From the NCBI RefSeq assembly GCF_039543225.1, contig NZ_BAABJI010000004.1:434001-498000 (forward strand): a stretch of DNA of 64,000 bases, given 5' to 3'. The DNA is from Mucilaginibacter defluvii. Lineage in GTDB: Bacteria; Bacteroidota; Bacteroidia; Sphingobacteriales; Sphingobacteriaceae. A program made the translations under genes and the position numbers. This document shows, one piece after another, positions 26,031 to 35,456 of this stretch. Each line of letters opens with the position of its first letter. Within the stretch, counting starts at the first letter, position 1. The notes under the pieces were generated by a model that was not told the DNA's origin, did no database searches, and saw nothing but the letters and a program-made list of their open reading frames with translations.

Positions 26031-27269
26031 ATGCCGCCAAGCGAGATGAATTCAGGGGAAGATGAGCTTATCCGGCTGTTGCTTAAAAGGCAGTCGGAGC
26101 TAAACTCGTTATTAGAACTTACCCGGGCTATCAATAAAAATATAGCCACGCCTGTGCTTATACAGATGCTCGAGGTAATCTGTCGTAATTATTTACAGAT
26201 AGGCAAACTGCGCTTCCTTATAGCCGAAGGTAATAACTACATCTGTATCTCAAAGTACGGTGGGCAGTTTGAGCCAACCGGCGAACTTTATAAGGCCTGC
26301 AAGCATTTAAAAAAGATAAAAGAGCCCGCCGCCTTACAAGGTGTAAGCCATCCCGTATTAGAAGCCTACGATTTTTTTATTCCCATCTATCAAAAAAATA
26401 AAGCCATAGCTTACGCCCTTATTGGTGATTTTAACTCGCCGGATGATATGGTGAGCAATGACATCAACTTTATGCAAACCATTATTAATGTGGTATTGGT
26501 GGCGCTGGAGAATAAAAAACTGTTTAAGCAAAGGCTCGAGTCCGAACGTTTGCAGCGCGAAATGGAACTGGCGGCGGAAATGCAGAGCATGCTGATACCG
26601 GTCAAAGGCTATGCTGATGATCACATAGACCTGAGCGCCCGCTATCTGCCGCATCAAAACGTAGGGGGCGATTATTTCGACTTTATCCAGGTGAACGACC
26701 ATGAATATCTTTGGTGTATTGCCGATGTATCGGGTAAGGGAATTTCGGCAGCCCTGTTGATGGCTAATTTCCAGGCAAGCCTGCGTGCATGGGTATCGGT
26801 AGAGGACGACCTGCCGACTATAGTGGAACGGCTCAACAAAATCGTTCTGCGCAATACTAAAGGCGAGAAATTTATCACTCTGTTCATTGCCATTTATAAC
26901 CATAGCACGCGAAAGCTTACCTATGTAAACGCGGGACATAACCCAGCCATTTTATACGCCAACGGAAGCGCCGTGCAGCTAAAGATGGGCACAACCATTA
27001 TCGGCGCATTTGATGAACTGCCGTTTATAAACCCCGGCGAATTGCAAATTGAACCCGGAGCGCTCATATTTAATTATACTGACGGATTGCTTGACCGGGA
27101 GACCGATACCACCAAAATATGGAATGAAGAACGCCTGATGACCTGTGTAAAAAAGAATGGCAAACTTACTGCCGAAAAATTTAATCAGGCTATACTCAAC
27201 CACATTGATAACAATGTAAAGGCAAAGCCAATCGACGATATTACGGTCTTGACGCTCAAGTTTAAGTAG
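26031..27269 (+). CDS. SpoIIE/RsbU-type serine phosphatase with N-terminal sensor domain
   Basis: A 412-residue cytoplasmic protein. Residues 15-165 form a GAF-like sensor, followed by a coiled linker (about 165-190, LESERLQREMELAAEMQ) and a PP2C-type phosphatase domain (about 195-410) with NVGGDYFDFI, CIADVSGKG, a TDGLLD block and PIDDITVLTLK supplying the metal-binding Asp residues. Such phosphatases dephosphorylate anti-sigma antagonists or STAS proteins in stress signalling. No anti-sigma or STAS gene is adjacent. The gene ends 2 bases before the convergent small gene at 27272. Confidence 0.93.
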   Translation: MPPSEMNSGEDELIRLLLKRQSELNSLLELTRAINKNIATPVLIQMLEVICRNYLQIGKLRFLIAEGNNYICISKYGGQFEPTGELYKACKHLKKIKEPAALQGVSHPVLEAYDFFIPIYQKNKAIAYALIGDFNSPDDMVSNDINFMQTIINVVLVALENKKLFKQRLESERLQREMELAAEMQSMLIPVKGYADDHIDLSARYLPHQNVGGDYFDFIQVNDHEYLWCIADVSGKGISAALLMANFQASLRAWVSVEDDLPTIVERLNKIVLRNTKGEKFITLFIAIYNHSTRKLTYVNAGHNPAILYANGSAVQLKMGTTIIGAFDELPFINPGELQIEPGALIFNYTDGLLDRETDTTKIWNEERLMTCVKKNGKLTAEKFNQAILNHIDNNVKAKPIDDITVLTLKFK

Positions 27270-27271
27270 GC

Positions 27272-27544
27272 TCAATCGCCCAATAACAGGTAACCTTCGT
27301 TACTTTTATCAAGATATGACAGTAGTTTTTTTGCTGCTTTATCGGAATGGTTTAAAAGCAACTTTTTTATTAGGGTAACGTGTTCTGGATAAATGCGGGT
27401 AGTTCCGTATGCATCGATATATACACCTGTCAACTTTTTATATTGACTCCACACATCATCTAATAATTCAAACTCCTTTTCTGAGATCGAGAAAAGTTTT
27501 TGCTTTCGCAATCTATCTGATAACGAATAGAAATCTATAGCCAT
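27272..27544 (-). CDS. Small hypothetical protein upstream-linked to yifB
   Basis: A 90-residue helical, basic cytoplasmic protein (FYSLSDRLRKQKLF, EFELLDDVWSQYKKLTG, HVTLIKKLLLNH). No domain is recognised. Its start lies 7 bases after the yifB stop on the same strand, so it is probably co-transcribed. It may be a lineage-specific helper or a small regulator. Confidence 0.6.
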   Translation of the reverse strand: MAIDFYSLSDRLRKQKLFSISEKEFELLDDVWSQYKKLTGVYIDAYGTTRIYPEHVTLIKKLLLNHSDKAAKKLLSYLDKSNEGYLLLGD

Positions 27545-27551
27545 TTTTTAA

Positions 27552-29090
27552 TTATCCTGCCCAACCTTCCCTGTCTAAACTGCGGAAATGGATTGCTTCT
27601 GCCAAATGTTGCAGTTGTATTTCTTCGGTGCCGGCCAGGTCCGCAATAGTTCGCGCTACCTTTAGTATGCGGTCATAAGCACGTGCCGAAAGGCCGAGTT
27701 TTTCCATCGCTTTTTTGAGCAGGTTTTGCCCTGCGGCATCTATCTTGCAAATATCACGTACCATTTGCGAGCTCATTTGCGCGTTGGCATGCAGGTCGGG
27801 CTTGTTGCCGAATCGTTCAATCTGCCTGTCGCGCGCTTTTATCACTCGCTCCCGTATATCGCCGCTGTGCTCGGCCACGCGGTCAGATGCCAGCTCGCTG
27901 AAGTTTACGGGCGTAACCTCTACATGCAGGTCAATCCGGTCTAACAACGGGCCCGATACTTTGCTCATATACTTCTGTACCGTTCCGGGCGGGCAAACGC
28001 ATTCTTTTTCGGGGTGATTGTAGTAACCGCACGGGCATGGGTTCATGCTGGCTATCAGCATAAAGCTTGATGGATAGTCAACCGTAAATTTCGCCCTTGA
28101 TATGGTGATGCGCCGTTCTTCCAGCGGCTGGCGCATTACTTCGAGCACGCTTCGTTTAAATTCCGGTAATTCATCTAAAAACAGCACGCCATTATGCGCC
28201 AGTGATATTTCTCCGGGTTGCGGGTTACCGCCACCGCCTACTAAAGCAACATCGCTCACTGTATGGTGCGGCGAGCGGAAGGGCCTTACCGTTACCAAAG
28301 CATCCGTGGTTGAAAGCTTACCCGCTACTGAATGTATCTTGGTGGTTTCTAATGACTCGTGCAAGGTTAACGGAGGCAGTATAGATGGCAACCTTTTTGC
28401 CAGCATGGTTTTACCCGCTCCCGGCGGACCGATCAATATCACGTTATGGCCGCCCGCTGCGGCTATCTCCAAGGCGCGTTTAATATTTTCCTGTCCGCGT
28501 ACATCGCTAAAGTCACTATCGTAATTGCTCAGGCTATCGTAAAACTCCTCGCGGGTATTTACTACCTCGCGTTTAAGCTGTTCGTCGCCGTTGAAAAAGC
28601 CGGCTATTTCTCGTATGTTTTCTACGCCGTAAACTTCAAGCTCATTCACTATGGCGGCTTCGCGCGCGTTTTGTTTAGGGAGGATAAATCCTTTAAAACC
28701 TTCCTTACGTGCCTGTATGGCTATAGGTAAAGCGCCTTTTATGGGTTGTAAGCTACCGTCGAGCGAAAGTTCACCCATAATAAGGTATTTATCTAATAAT
28801 TCCGTCTCTACTTGACCCGATGCCGCTAATATTGCGGTGGCGATAGTAAGATCGTACGCAGAGCCTTCCTTGCGGATATCAGCCGGGGCCATGTTTACCA
28901 CCACCTGCTGGCGTGGCATTTTATACCCGCAATTTTTCAACGCCGACTCAATACGGTAATAGCTTTCCTTAACCGCGTTATCGGGCAGGCCTACAATAAA
29001 ATATTTTGTACCGGGCGCAATGTTTACCTCAACGGTGATGGTAATGGCCTGAATACCGTAAACGGCGCTGCCGAAGGTTTTAACTAACAC
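27552..29090 (-). CDS. YifB/ComM-type magnesium chelatase-like AAA+ ATPase
   Basis: A 512-residue protein if started at GTG 29090 (MLVKTFGSAVYG), which fits the usual family start better than the TTG at 29096; no ATG is available. It has an N-terminal Lon-like fold, Walker A GPPGAGKT (about 221-228), the Mg-chelatase block FRSPHHTVSDVALVGGG and LFLDELPEF (Walker B), a Cys cluster CPCGYYNHPEKECVC, and the C-terminal domain. In other bacteria ComM/YifB is a DNA helicase that extends branch migration during transformation. The Cys cluster probably binds a metal. It is followed 7 bases later by the small gene at 27544. Confidence 0.95.
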   Translation of the reverse strand: MLVKTFGSAVYGIQAITITVEVNIAPGTKYFIVGLPDNAVKESYYRIESALKNCGYKMPRQQVVVNMAPADIRKEGSAYDLTIATAILAASGQVETELLDKYLIMGELSLDGSLQPIKGALPIAIQARKEGFKGFILPKQNAREAAIVNELEVYGVENIREIAGFFNGDEQLKREVVNTREEFYDSLSNYDSDFSDVRGQENIKRALEIAAAGGHNVILIGPPGAGKTMLAKRLPSILPPLTLHESLETTKIHSVAGKLSTTDALVTVRPFRSPHHTVSDVALVGGGGNPQPGEISLAHNGVLFLDELPEFKRSVLEVMRQPLEERRITISRAKFTVDYPSSFMLIASMNPCPCGYYNHPEKECVCPPGTVQKYMSKVSGPLLDRIDLHVEVTPVNFSELASDRVAEHSGDIRERVIKARDRQIERFGNKPDLHANAQMSSQMVRDICKIDAAGQNLLKKAMEKLGLSARAYDRILKVARTIADLAGTEEIQLQHLAEAIHFRSLDREGWAG

Positions 29091-29250
29091 GTGCAATAAA
29101 GTTTTTTGAGCTGAAAGATATGAATTTTGCCGTTAGGTAGAAATGTGATTTTGTTTGTAGCTATATTCTAATGAACAGCAAGTAATACTAATCATACTAT
29201 AGATAAATTCTATTGCAATCGTCTTGATATATAAACAGCCTTTGAATTGA

Positions 29251-30825
29251 TTATTTTTTCAAAACTTCGTACTCTGCCAGTAATTTAAAATTGGGATCAA
29301 CCACCAGTTCTCCGGCTTCGGTTGGCGCGGCAATATTCAGGTCGAGCACCCGGTCTTTCATGTTCGCCGTAAAATTGGTGCTGCCCATTTTTATATCAAC
29401 GCTGAGCTGATAAACCTCTTTTTGCAACTGCTCAATATGCAAATGAACACCGTGATTGGTTTTATCCGTTTCATAACTGATGCGCAATTTGGGATGGCCT
29501 GCGGTGTATAACCATTGCTTAAAAAACTGCTCCAGGTTTTGCCCGCCCGCTTTTTCCATTATTGTTCTGAAGTTATTAGTAGTGGCATTGCCGTTTTTGT
29601 AGGTGCTGTAATAGGTGCGAATACCTTTTATAAACTTATCATCGCCCAGTTTATGGCGCAGCATGTACAGCACCCAACTGGCTTTTTGGTAGCTGTTGGT
29701 ATTAAGCAGTGTGATGTCGGCTTTTTCCTTAGTTTTGTCTACAACCGGTGTCATGCGCTCCATTTCAAATGCGAATATTCCGGCACGGTCAATCAGCATG
29801 CGTTTCTTGAGGCTATCAATACCATATTTATGCTCATGGTAGTAATGTGTAAAATAGGTAGCAAATCCCTCGCTTAACCAAACATCCGTTACATCACTTT
29901 CGGTAGCGGCATCGCCAAACCACTGGTGCGCAACCTCGTGGGCTACTAATGCTTCAATCGCTTTATCATTTACCGAATTTTCGTAATAAAAAATGTTGCT
30001 GGCGTTCTCCATACCGCCGAATATGGTTTTTGATTGTACGTTGGCCAGCTTTTTATAAGCATACGGGCCAATCTGCTGACTATAAAAGTTCAGTATTTCT
30101 GGCGCGCAGGAATATGCTTTAAACCCATTGCTTTTATCCTGCTTAAACGTGTAGGCATTAACCGGTATGGTGTTTACAAACTCAGGTGTGCTGATGGCAA
30201 AATCGGCAACGCCTATCACCATTACTTTGGTTGATACCGGCACATCCTCATGCCAGTGGGTAGCTTTATTACTGCCATTTTGCTTTTCGCTTAATTTAAG
30301 GCCGTTGGCTACAACGCTGTAGTGGGCGGGCGCCGTAACAATAAAATCGACACCGGCCTTATCGGCCACATCATCCACACAAGGCAGCCACTTTTGCGCG
30401 CGGTGCAGCCAGTTATCACCAAAAAATGTGCGATCGCCGTATTTGTTTTTTGAGATGATGAGCCCATCAGCAGGTATACCGCCGTAGGTAACACGATAGG
30501 TATGATTGGTACCTGATTTCGCTGCTGTGTTTATAATTAGCTTATCATCAGCATGGGTAAAGCTCAGCTTTTTTTTGCCTTCGGTAACCGTGAGTACCTG
30601 CATGCCTTTGTCGTCAGCAGCTTTACCGTCCAGGTCGAGTGTTATCGAGCTAACGTCGCGGCATAATGATAGCCTTACATCAGCTTCGCCTTTAATCACG
30701 TCATCCTGATCATTAAGCGTAATGCTAAATGTGTAATGCTGCACATCGACAGCCGGGACAGGTGCCTGTGCGTTGGCTTGCGTGCATGCGGCCAGCAGCG
30801 CAATGGATAGTAAATATTTATGCAT
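29251..30825 (-). CDS. Exported M1 family metallopeptidase
   Basis: From ATG 30825 a 524-residue enzyme with signal peptide (ending ANAQA), an N-terminal beta domain, FGGMENASNIFYYE (M1 substrate site), and the zinc motif HEVAHQWFGDAATESDVTDVWLSE (H-E-x2-H and the downstream Glu). Active Tyr candidates follow (SYQKASWVLYML). M1 enzymes are aminopeptidases; the signal places it in the periplasm or outside, where it would trim peptides for nutrition. A short C-terminal domain replaces the large one in long M1 members. It has a 9-bp inverted repeat overlapping its leader. Confidence 0.94.
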   Translation of the reverse strand: MHKYLLSIALLAACTQANAQAPVPAVDVQHYTFSITLNDQDDVIKGEADVRLSLCRDVSSITLDLDGKAADDKGMQVLTVTEGKKKLSFTHADDKLIINTAAKSGTNHTYRVTYGGIPADGLIISKNKYGDRTFFGDNWLHRAQKWLPCVDDVADKAGVDFIVTAPAHYSVVANGLKLSEKQNGSNKATHWHEDVPVSTKVMVIGVADFAISTPEFVNTIPVNAYTFKQDKSNGFKAYSCAPEILNFYSQQIGPYAYKKLANVQSKTIFGGMENASNIFYYENSVNDKAIEALVAHEVAHQWFGDAATESDVTDVWLSEGFATYFTHYYHEHKYGIDSLKKRMLIDRAGIFAFEMERMTPVVDKTKEKADITLLNTNSYQKASWVLYMLRHKLGDDKFIKGIRTYYSTYKNGNATTNNFRTIMEKAGGQNLEQFFKQWLYTAGHPKLRISYETDKTNHGVHLHIEQLQKEVYQLSVDIKMGSTNFTANMKDRVLDLNIAAPTEAGELVVDPNFKLLAEYEVLKK

Positions 30826-30826
30826 A

Positions 30827-30864
30827 GTCAATTAACGTAAGTAATAATAAACAGATTAATTGAC
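30827..30864. repeat. Inverted repeat in the M1 peptidase leader
   Basis: GTCAATTAA (30827-30835) and TTAATTGAC (30856-30864) are perfect 9-bp arms with a 20-base spacer, directly upstream of the ATG at 30825. The two half-sites, about 29 bases centre to centre, may be an operator. A leader hairpin is the alternative. Confidence 0.45.
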
Positions 30865-30884
30865 ATTTACAGCGGTGATAAATA

Positions 30885-32252
30885 CTATTCCTCGCCAATA
30901 TATTTCTGATCGATCTGCTTATTGGCTTTAGCGCCCAGTTTCTTGATCTTTTCGGCAGTGATGGTTAAGTTGCCGCGGCCATCAGCCAGTTTGTTGAGCG
31001 CTTTGTCATACGCATCCTGGCTTTGCTTAATGTTTTTACCAATGCTTTCCATGTCGGTTACAAAGCCCACAAATTTATCGTACATCTCACCGCTCAGGCG
31101 GGCAATCTCCAGCACGTTGCGGTTTTGGCGTTCCTGTTTCCACATGCTGGCAATGGTGCGCAGCGTAGCCAGAAGGGTTGACGGGCTCACGATTACGACG
31201 CGCTTGTCCCAGGCATCGCTGAACAGCTCCGCATCTATCTGCACGGCTATACTGAATGATGATTCTATCGGGATAAATAATAGCACAAAGTCAGGAGAAT
31301 TGATCTGGTACAGATCATGGTAGTTTTTGGATGACAGGTTGTGCACATGGCTTCTGATCGATTCGATATGGGCTTTTGAGTAAAGTTTGCGCTCTTCCTC
31401 GCTCTCGCTGTTCACCAACCGCTCGTAAGCAACCAATGATACTTTGGAGTCAATAATGAGGTGCTTTTCGTCCGGCAGGTCAATAACCACGTCGGGCTGC
31501 AAACGCATGTTTTCGTTGGTGGTCATACTGGCCTGTATGCGGTATTCATGGTCCTTCACCAGGCCAGAGCGCTCGAGCACCCTTTCGAGTATTACCTCGC
31601 CCCAATTACCCTGGCGCTTATTGTCGCCTTTTAGTGCCTTGGTCAGGTTCTGCGCCTCGTCGCTAATCTGGCGGTTAAGTTCCATTAGCTGGGTAATAAC
31701 CCCTTTTAGTGTATTTCGCTCTGCGGCTTCCATATTGTAAACCTTGTCAACCTTTTCTTCAAAAATCTTGAGGTTCTCTTTTAGCGGATTCAATATGCTA
31801 TCGAGGTTATGCTTATTCACATCCACAAACTCCCGCGATTTTTCTTTAAGCAGTTTTTCGGCTATATTCTCAAATTCCAGCTTAAATTTTTGCTGAAGTT
31901 CCTGAATGTATTTTTCCTGTTCGCCCAAACGTTCACGCTGCGCTTTAAAGGCTTCTTCGGCCTTGGCCATGCGGCTACGCTCGGCCAGCAGATCCTGGTT
32001 AAGCGCGGTTACTACGCCTTCCAGGCGAACGCGTTCATCGTGTAAAGTACGGTCGGCTTTATCGCGCTCGGCCAATAAGCCTGATGCGCGCTCTTCGGCC
32101 TTGGCAAGCGCTATGCGTAAACCGTCCACCTCGTTTTTCAGGCGCACCAACTCATCCGTGTCGATAGCGATTGGTTTAGGGCGTTTAATAAAAAGCAACA
32201 CTGCAACAAGTAGGATAACAACGGCAAGAACAATTAAAACAACAGGCGTCAT
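30885..32252 (-). CDS. rmuC: DNA recombination protein RmuC homologue
   Basis: A 455-residue protein with an N-terminal membrane helix (about 3-23, LIVLAVVILLVAVLLF), a long coiled coil (about 35-140) and the RmuC nuclease-like domain (about 170-430) with NWGEVILERVLERSGL, DVVIDLPDEKHLIIDSKVSL and FVLLFIPIESSF. The D-x(n)-DSK block fits the PD-(D/E)XK fold described for the family. RmuC limits recombination between inverted repeats. It ends with IDQKYIGEE. Confidence 0.94.
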   Translation of the reverse strand: MTPVVLIVLAVVILLVAVLLFIKRPKPIAIDTDELVRLKNEVDGLRIALAKAEERASGLLAERDKADRTLHDERVRLEGVVTALNQDLLAERSRMAKAEEAFKAQRERLGEQEKYIQELQQKFKLEFENIAEKLLKEKSREFVDVNKHNLDSILNPLKENLKIFEEKVDKVYNMEAAERNTLKGVITQLMELNRQISDEAQNLTKALKGDNKRQGNWGEVILERVLERSGLVKDHEYRIQASMTTNENMRLQPDVVIDLPDEKHLIIDSKVSLVAYERLVNSESEEERKLYSKAHIESIRSHVHNLSSKNYHDLYQINSPDFVLLFIPIESSFSIAVQIDAELFSDAWDKRVVIVSPSTLLATLRTIASMWKQERQNRNVLEIARLSGEMYDKFVGFVTDMESIGKNIKQSQDAYDKALNKLADGRGNLTITAEKIKKLGAKANKQIDQKYIGEE

Positions 32253-32332
32253 TTGATAAAAATATTAGCAAAACGAAGGTAGCAATTTTTTAAAAAAAGC
32301 GGACAAAAGTTATGGTAGTACAGGCTTAATAT

Positions 32333-32340
32333 TATATTTG
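32333..32340 (+). promoter_or_regulatory. -7 element before the 143-residue membrane protein
   Basis: TATATTTG, an exact TAnnTTTG match, 20 bases before the ATG at 32360. No clear -33 box. Confidence 0.45.
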
Positions 32341-32359
32341 TTGTACTGATTTATTATCT

Positions 32360-32791
32360 ATGAAACTCGGTTTACCTATCACTTACAAAAAATCATTAAG
32401 CAAAAAATTGCTTAATACTGATGTTGGTCGAATAAAATTAATCATTGATTCTGAGCTTTCAGAACGTAAAGCCGGTAACATCCATTTGCAGGGACACGAG
32501 GTGTGTTATAACACTACCCAAGAGCAAAATGAGTGGAACATCTTCAAATTCATTGATGAAGGAAGTTTTTCAGTATGTGAAAATAATAAGTTCGTTATTA
32601 TCAACTACCGGATATTGATCGGAAGTTTAATTTTTAAAGCTATTATTATTGCCCTTATCGGTATGATATTTAATAGGTCGCTATGGGTTGGTCCGGTATT
32701 TTTATCCGGCGTGGCAGGTATTAACCTTATGATTATTTACTTCAGGCATTTAATTCTGTTAAGAAATATAGTCAGCAAAGTGAATGGGTAA
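32360..32791 (+). CDS. Hypothetical membrane protein
   Basis: A 143-residue protein with a soluble N-terminal part (about 1-85, including LQGHEVCYNT and WNIFKFIDEG) and two membrane helices (about 88-108 and 112-130) near the C terminus. It is AT-richer than its neighbours. No domain is recognised. A good -7 promoter element lies 20 bases upstream, so it is probably transcribed alone. Confidence 0.65.
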   Translation: MKLGLPITYKKSLSKKLLNTDVGRIKLIIDSELSERKAGNIHLQGHEVCYNTTQEQNEWNIFKFIDEGSFSVCENNKFVIINYRILIGSLIFKAIIIALIGMIFNRSLWVGPVFLSGVAGINLMIIYFRHLILLRNIVSKVNG

Positions 32792-32814
32792 TTTTAGTCG
32801 TTAGAAAAATCAGT

Positions 32815-33252
32815 CTATTTAAACCATTTCTTACTCGCTACCAAAAGCCCAAACTCCTCCGAAGGGTTTTTCTCGGTTGACTTGTGATGGATCTTATGCG
32901 CCCTGCGGATGCCTATTAAATAGCGGTTGCTGCTCTTAAATGCCTTAAAGCGGTTGTGGATAAACCAATCGTGAAAAATAAAATAAATGGTTCCGTATAT
33001 GCTGATGCCGGTGCCTATCCAAAAACGGTAATCGAGCGTTTGGTGCCCGGCCCACATCAGCAATAAAGCCAGCATGGCAAAGCCGATACTGAAAACATCA
33101 TTCAGCTCAAACCAGCCATGCCGTTGCTGGTGGTGCGTTTTGTGAATAAACCACAATGGTCCATGAAACAGGTACTTGTGAATAAACCATGAAAAACCCT
33201 CCATAAAAGCTATTGTAGCTACAGTAATTGCTATGTTGGTGAGGATTGCCAT
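32815..33252 (-). CDS. CrtZ-like beta-carotene hydroxylase / sterol desaturase superfamily
   Basis: A 145-residue membrane protein with four helices and the His-rich di-iron motifs HKYLFHG, HKTHHQ, HDWFIHN and HKIHH in the order and spacing of CrtZ. CrtZ adds 3-hydroxyl groups to beta-carotene to give zeaxanthin, fitting the yellow or orange pigment of this group, but no other carotenoid gene is in the window. It sits 98 bases downstream of purD on the same strand. Confidence 0.88.
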   Translation of the reverse strand: MAILTNIAITVATIAFMEGFSWFIHKYLFHGPLWFIHKTHHQQRHGWFELNDVFSIGFAMLALLLMWAGHQTLDYRFWIGTGISIYGTIYFIFHDWFIHNRFKAFKSSNRYLIGIRRAHKIHHKSTEKNPSEEFGLLVASKKWFK

Positions 33253-33350
33253 TTATGTAAAATCTTATAAGAATATTAACGTTTATCCTTTAAGGATTTA
33301 CGGCTTGTTTTGTTTAAAATAAACAACGCTGCGCCACGCAGTAATCCTAT

Positions 33351-34625
33351 CTAAATCAAATCAAACCCGATATCTTTCCTGAAATAAACACCATCGTAAT
33401 AAATACGGCTGGCATCGGCAGTGGCATGCTGCAGCGCATCAAACAGGTTATCCTGTAAAGTAGTTATAGCCAGCACACGCCCGCCCGCGGTGAGCACATC
33501 CTCGCCAACCTTTGTAGTACCCGCGTGGAAAACAATTGAATCGCGGATGTTCTCGATGCCGGTGATGGTTTTATCCTTGAGGTATTCGCCCGGGTAGCCG
33601 CCCGCTACGCATACTATGGTGGCTGCTACTTTGTTTGATATGGTAAATTGCTTATCAATCAGCGTACCTTCGGCAACGCCTTCCAGCAGGTCAACCAAAT
33701 CGCTCTCAATGCGTGGCAATACGCTCTCGGTTTCAGGGTCGCCCATGCGGCAGTTGTATTCAATTACGTAAGGGTCGCCGCCGCAATTCATTAAGCCTAT
33801 AAAAATAAAGCCTTTGTAGGGAATGTTATCCTGCTTTAAGCCCTCAACGGTCGGGATAATAATGCGCTCCTCAACCTTTTTCAAAAACTCCTCATCGGCA
33901 AACGGTACCGGCGAAACGGAGCCCATACCGCCGGTGTTTAGGCCGGTATCGCCCTCGCCAATACGCTTATAATCTTTGGCTGATGGCAGCACTTTGTAGC
34001 TGTTACCATCGGTAAGTACAAATACCGAAAGTTCAATGCCCTGTAAAAACTGCTCGATCACTACTTTTGAGCTGGCCGCGCCAAATTTAGCATTGGTCAG
34101 CATTTCGGCAAGCTCTAACTGGGCTTCCTCCAAGGTAAGGCAAATTAATACACCTTTTCCTGCGGCAAGTCCATCCGCTTTCAGCACTACCGGCAAACCT
34201 AAGGTTGGCAAATACTCGATGCCCTCTTGCAGCGTTTCGCGCGTAAACGTGCGCGATGCCGCTGTAGGCACTTTGTGGCGCTCCATAAACTGTTTAGAAA
34301 AATCTTTGCTGCCTTCTAATTGCGCACCCTCAGCCTGCGGGCCGATCACCGGGATGTGTTTGATCTCATCATCGGCCAAAAAGAAATCGTGCACGCCTTT
34401 TACCAGCGGTTCCTCAGGGCCTACCAATACCATGTTGATGTTGTTGGCCAGTACAAATTGTTTTATAGCGGTAAAATCGGTAGCCTTAATATCAACATTG
34501 GTGCCGTATTGCCCGGTGCCGGCATTGCCGGGAGCAATAAACAGCGACTCACATTTTGGGCTTTGCGACAATTTCCAGGCGAAGGCACTTTCCCTTCCGC
34601 CCGAACCTAGGATCAGGATGTTCAT
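33351..34625 (-). CDS. purD: Phosphoribosylamine-glycine ligase
   Basis: From ATG 34625 (MNILILGSGGRE) the protein has 424 residues, normal for PurD; the frame extends to 34694 but that adds unrelated residues. Motifs: GSGGRE at the N terminus, PVVLKADGLAAGKGV in the ATP-grasp domain, and the CRMGDPETESVLP metal/ATP block. It ligates phosphoribosylamine and glycine in de novo purine synthesis. A perfect -7 element (TATCTTTG on the minus strand) sits 6 bases before the ATG, implying a very short leader. Confidence 0.97.
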   Translation of the reverse strand: MNILILGSGGRESAFAWKLSQSPKCESLFIAPGNAGTGQYGTNVDIKATDFTAIKQFVLANNINMVLVGPEEPLVKGVHDFFLADDEIKHIPVIGPQAEGAQLEGSKDFSKQFMERHKVPTAASRTFTRETLQEGIEYLPTLGLPVVLKADGLAAGKGVLICLTLEEAQLELAEMLTNAKFGAASSKVVIEQFLQGIELSVFVLTDGNSYKVLPSAKDYKRIGEGDTGLNTGGMGSVSPVPFADEEFLKKVEERIIIPTVEGLKQDNIPYKGFIFIGLMNCGGDPYVIEYNCRMGDPETESVLPRIESDLVDLLEGVAEGTLIDKQFTISNKVAATIVCVAGGYPGEYLKDKTITGIENIRDSIVFHAGTTKVGEDVLTAGGRVLAITTLQDNLFDALQHATADASRIYYDGVYFRKDIGFDLI

Positions 34626-34630
34626 GCCCG

Positions 34631-34638
34631 CAAAGATA
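34631..34638 (-). promoter_or_regulatory. -7 element before purD
   Basis: Minus strand TATCTTTG, an exact match, ending 6 bases before the start codon. If used, the message is nearly leaderless. Confidence 0.45.
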
Positions 34639-34766
34639 CTATTTTGGCTAAGAGATAGGTTATATACTATAATGCAGATTAAATAGCAGCGCAAAACTAT
34701 TAATGGTGCAGCCGTTCAAATCAGTATTTAATACCATCCTAATACACCACAAATTATCTTTATAAT

Positions 34767-35315
34767 ATGGAACGCAAACCACATAAATTTGAAAAGCTGC
34801 CCGTGTACCAAAAGGCGCAGGAGCTTTTTGATTTGGTTGATATTATTGCCGAAGCACTTAAAGAGGCCGACATGAAGGAGCACCTGGCCGCGCAGATGCT
34901 GAGCAATGCCGCCATTATACAAGCCAAAATAGCCGGTGCCGAAGGCGGCGGATTGTACTCGCTGCGTATGCAAAATGCTGTACTGATAAAGCTGGCCGTG
35001 CAGGATATGTTCAATGCCGTATCCTTCGCATCCATGGTAAATATAAATGAAGAAGACTATGTGCAGCTGATGCGCGATAAGGTCGAAGAGTTCAGGCTGG
35101 TTTTTGTGGATTGGATACGCGGCTTTGATAAAAGCTATGATATACCTGACAATTGGGCGATCCGCTTTGATACCAGCACCCCCGAACAGGAAAAGCTGGA
35201 GGAGTTGATGTTTGACGAGGATAAGTTTTTAGAAAGGTTTGATGATGAGCGTTTTGAAGACGATGGAAACTTTAATGAGGATGATAGTGACGAAAGGCCG
35301 GATGATAAAAATTAA
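34767..35315 (+). CDS. Four-helix-bundle protein (23S rRNA-intervening-sequence protein-like)
   Basis: A 182-residue protein. The start HKFEKLPVYQKAQELFDLV matches the family signature (F-x2-L-x-V-W/Y-x2-A), followed by three more helices up to about 130. After that comes an acidic tail of about 50 residues full of Asp, Glu and Asn (FDDERFEDD...). The family is named after proteins in 23S rRNA insertions and also occurs near chromosomal genes, function mostly unknown. No rRNA is nearby. The acidic tail is unusual for the family, which is normally about 120 residues. Confidence 0.75.
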   Translation: MERKPHKFEKLPVYQKAQELFDLVDIIAEALKEADMKEHLAAQMLSNAAIIQAKIAGAEGGGLYSLRMQNAVLIKLAVQDMFNAVSFASMVNINEEDYVQLMRDKVEEFRLVFVDWIRGFDKSYDIPDNWAIRFDTSTPEQEKLEELMFDEDKFLERFDDERFEDDGNFNEDDSDERPDDKN

Positions 35316-35456
35316 TGACCAATGTTAGCGGCATTTTAAGCTTTGATGCCAATAAGCCCGGTTAAAGTAAAAAATCTTACATTTGTCTGTCAAAATGGCT
35401 TTGCAATGTGCTGTGGCGCAATTGTTGAGTTCAAGACCATAGCTATTTAAAAATAT

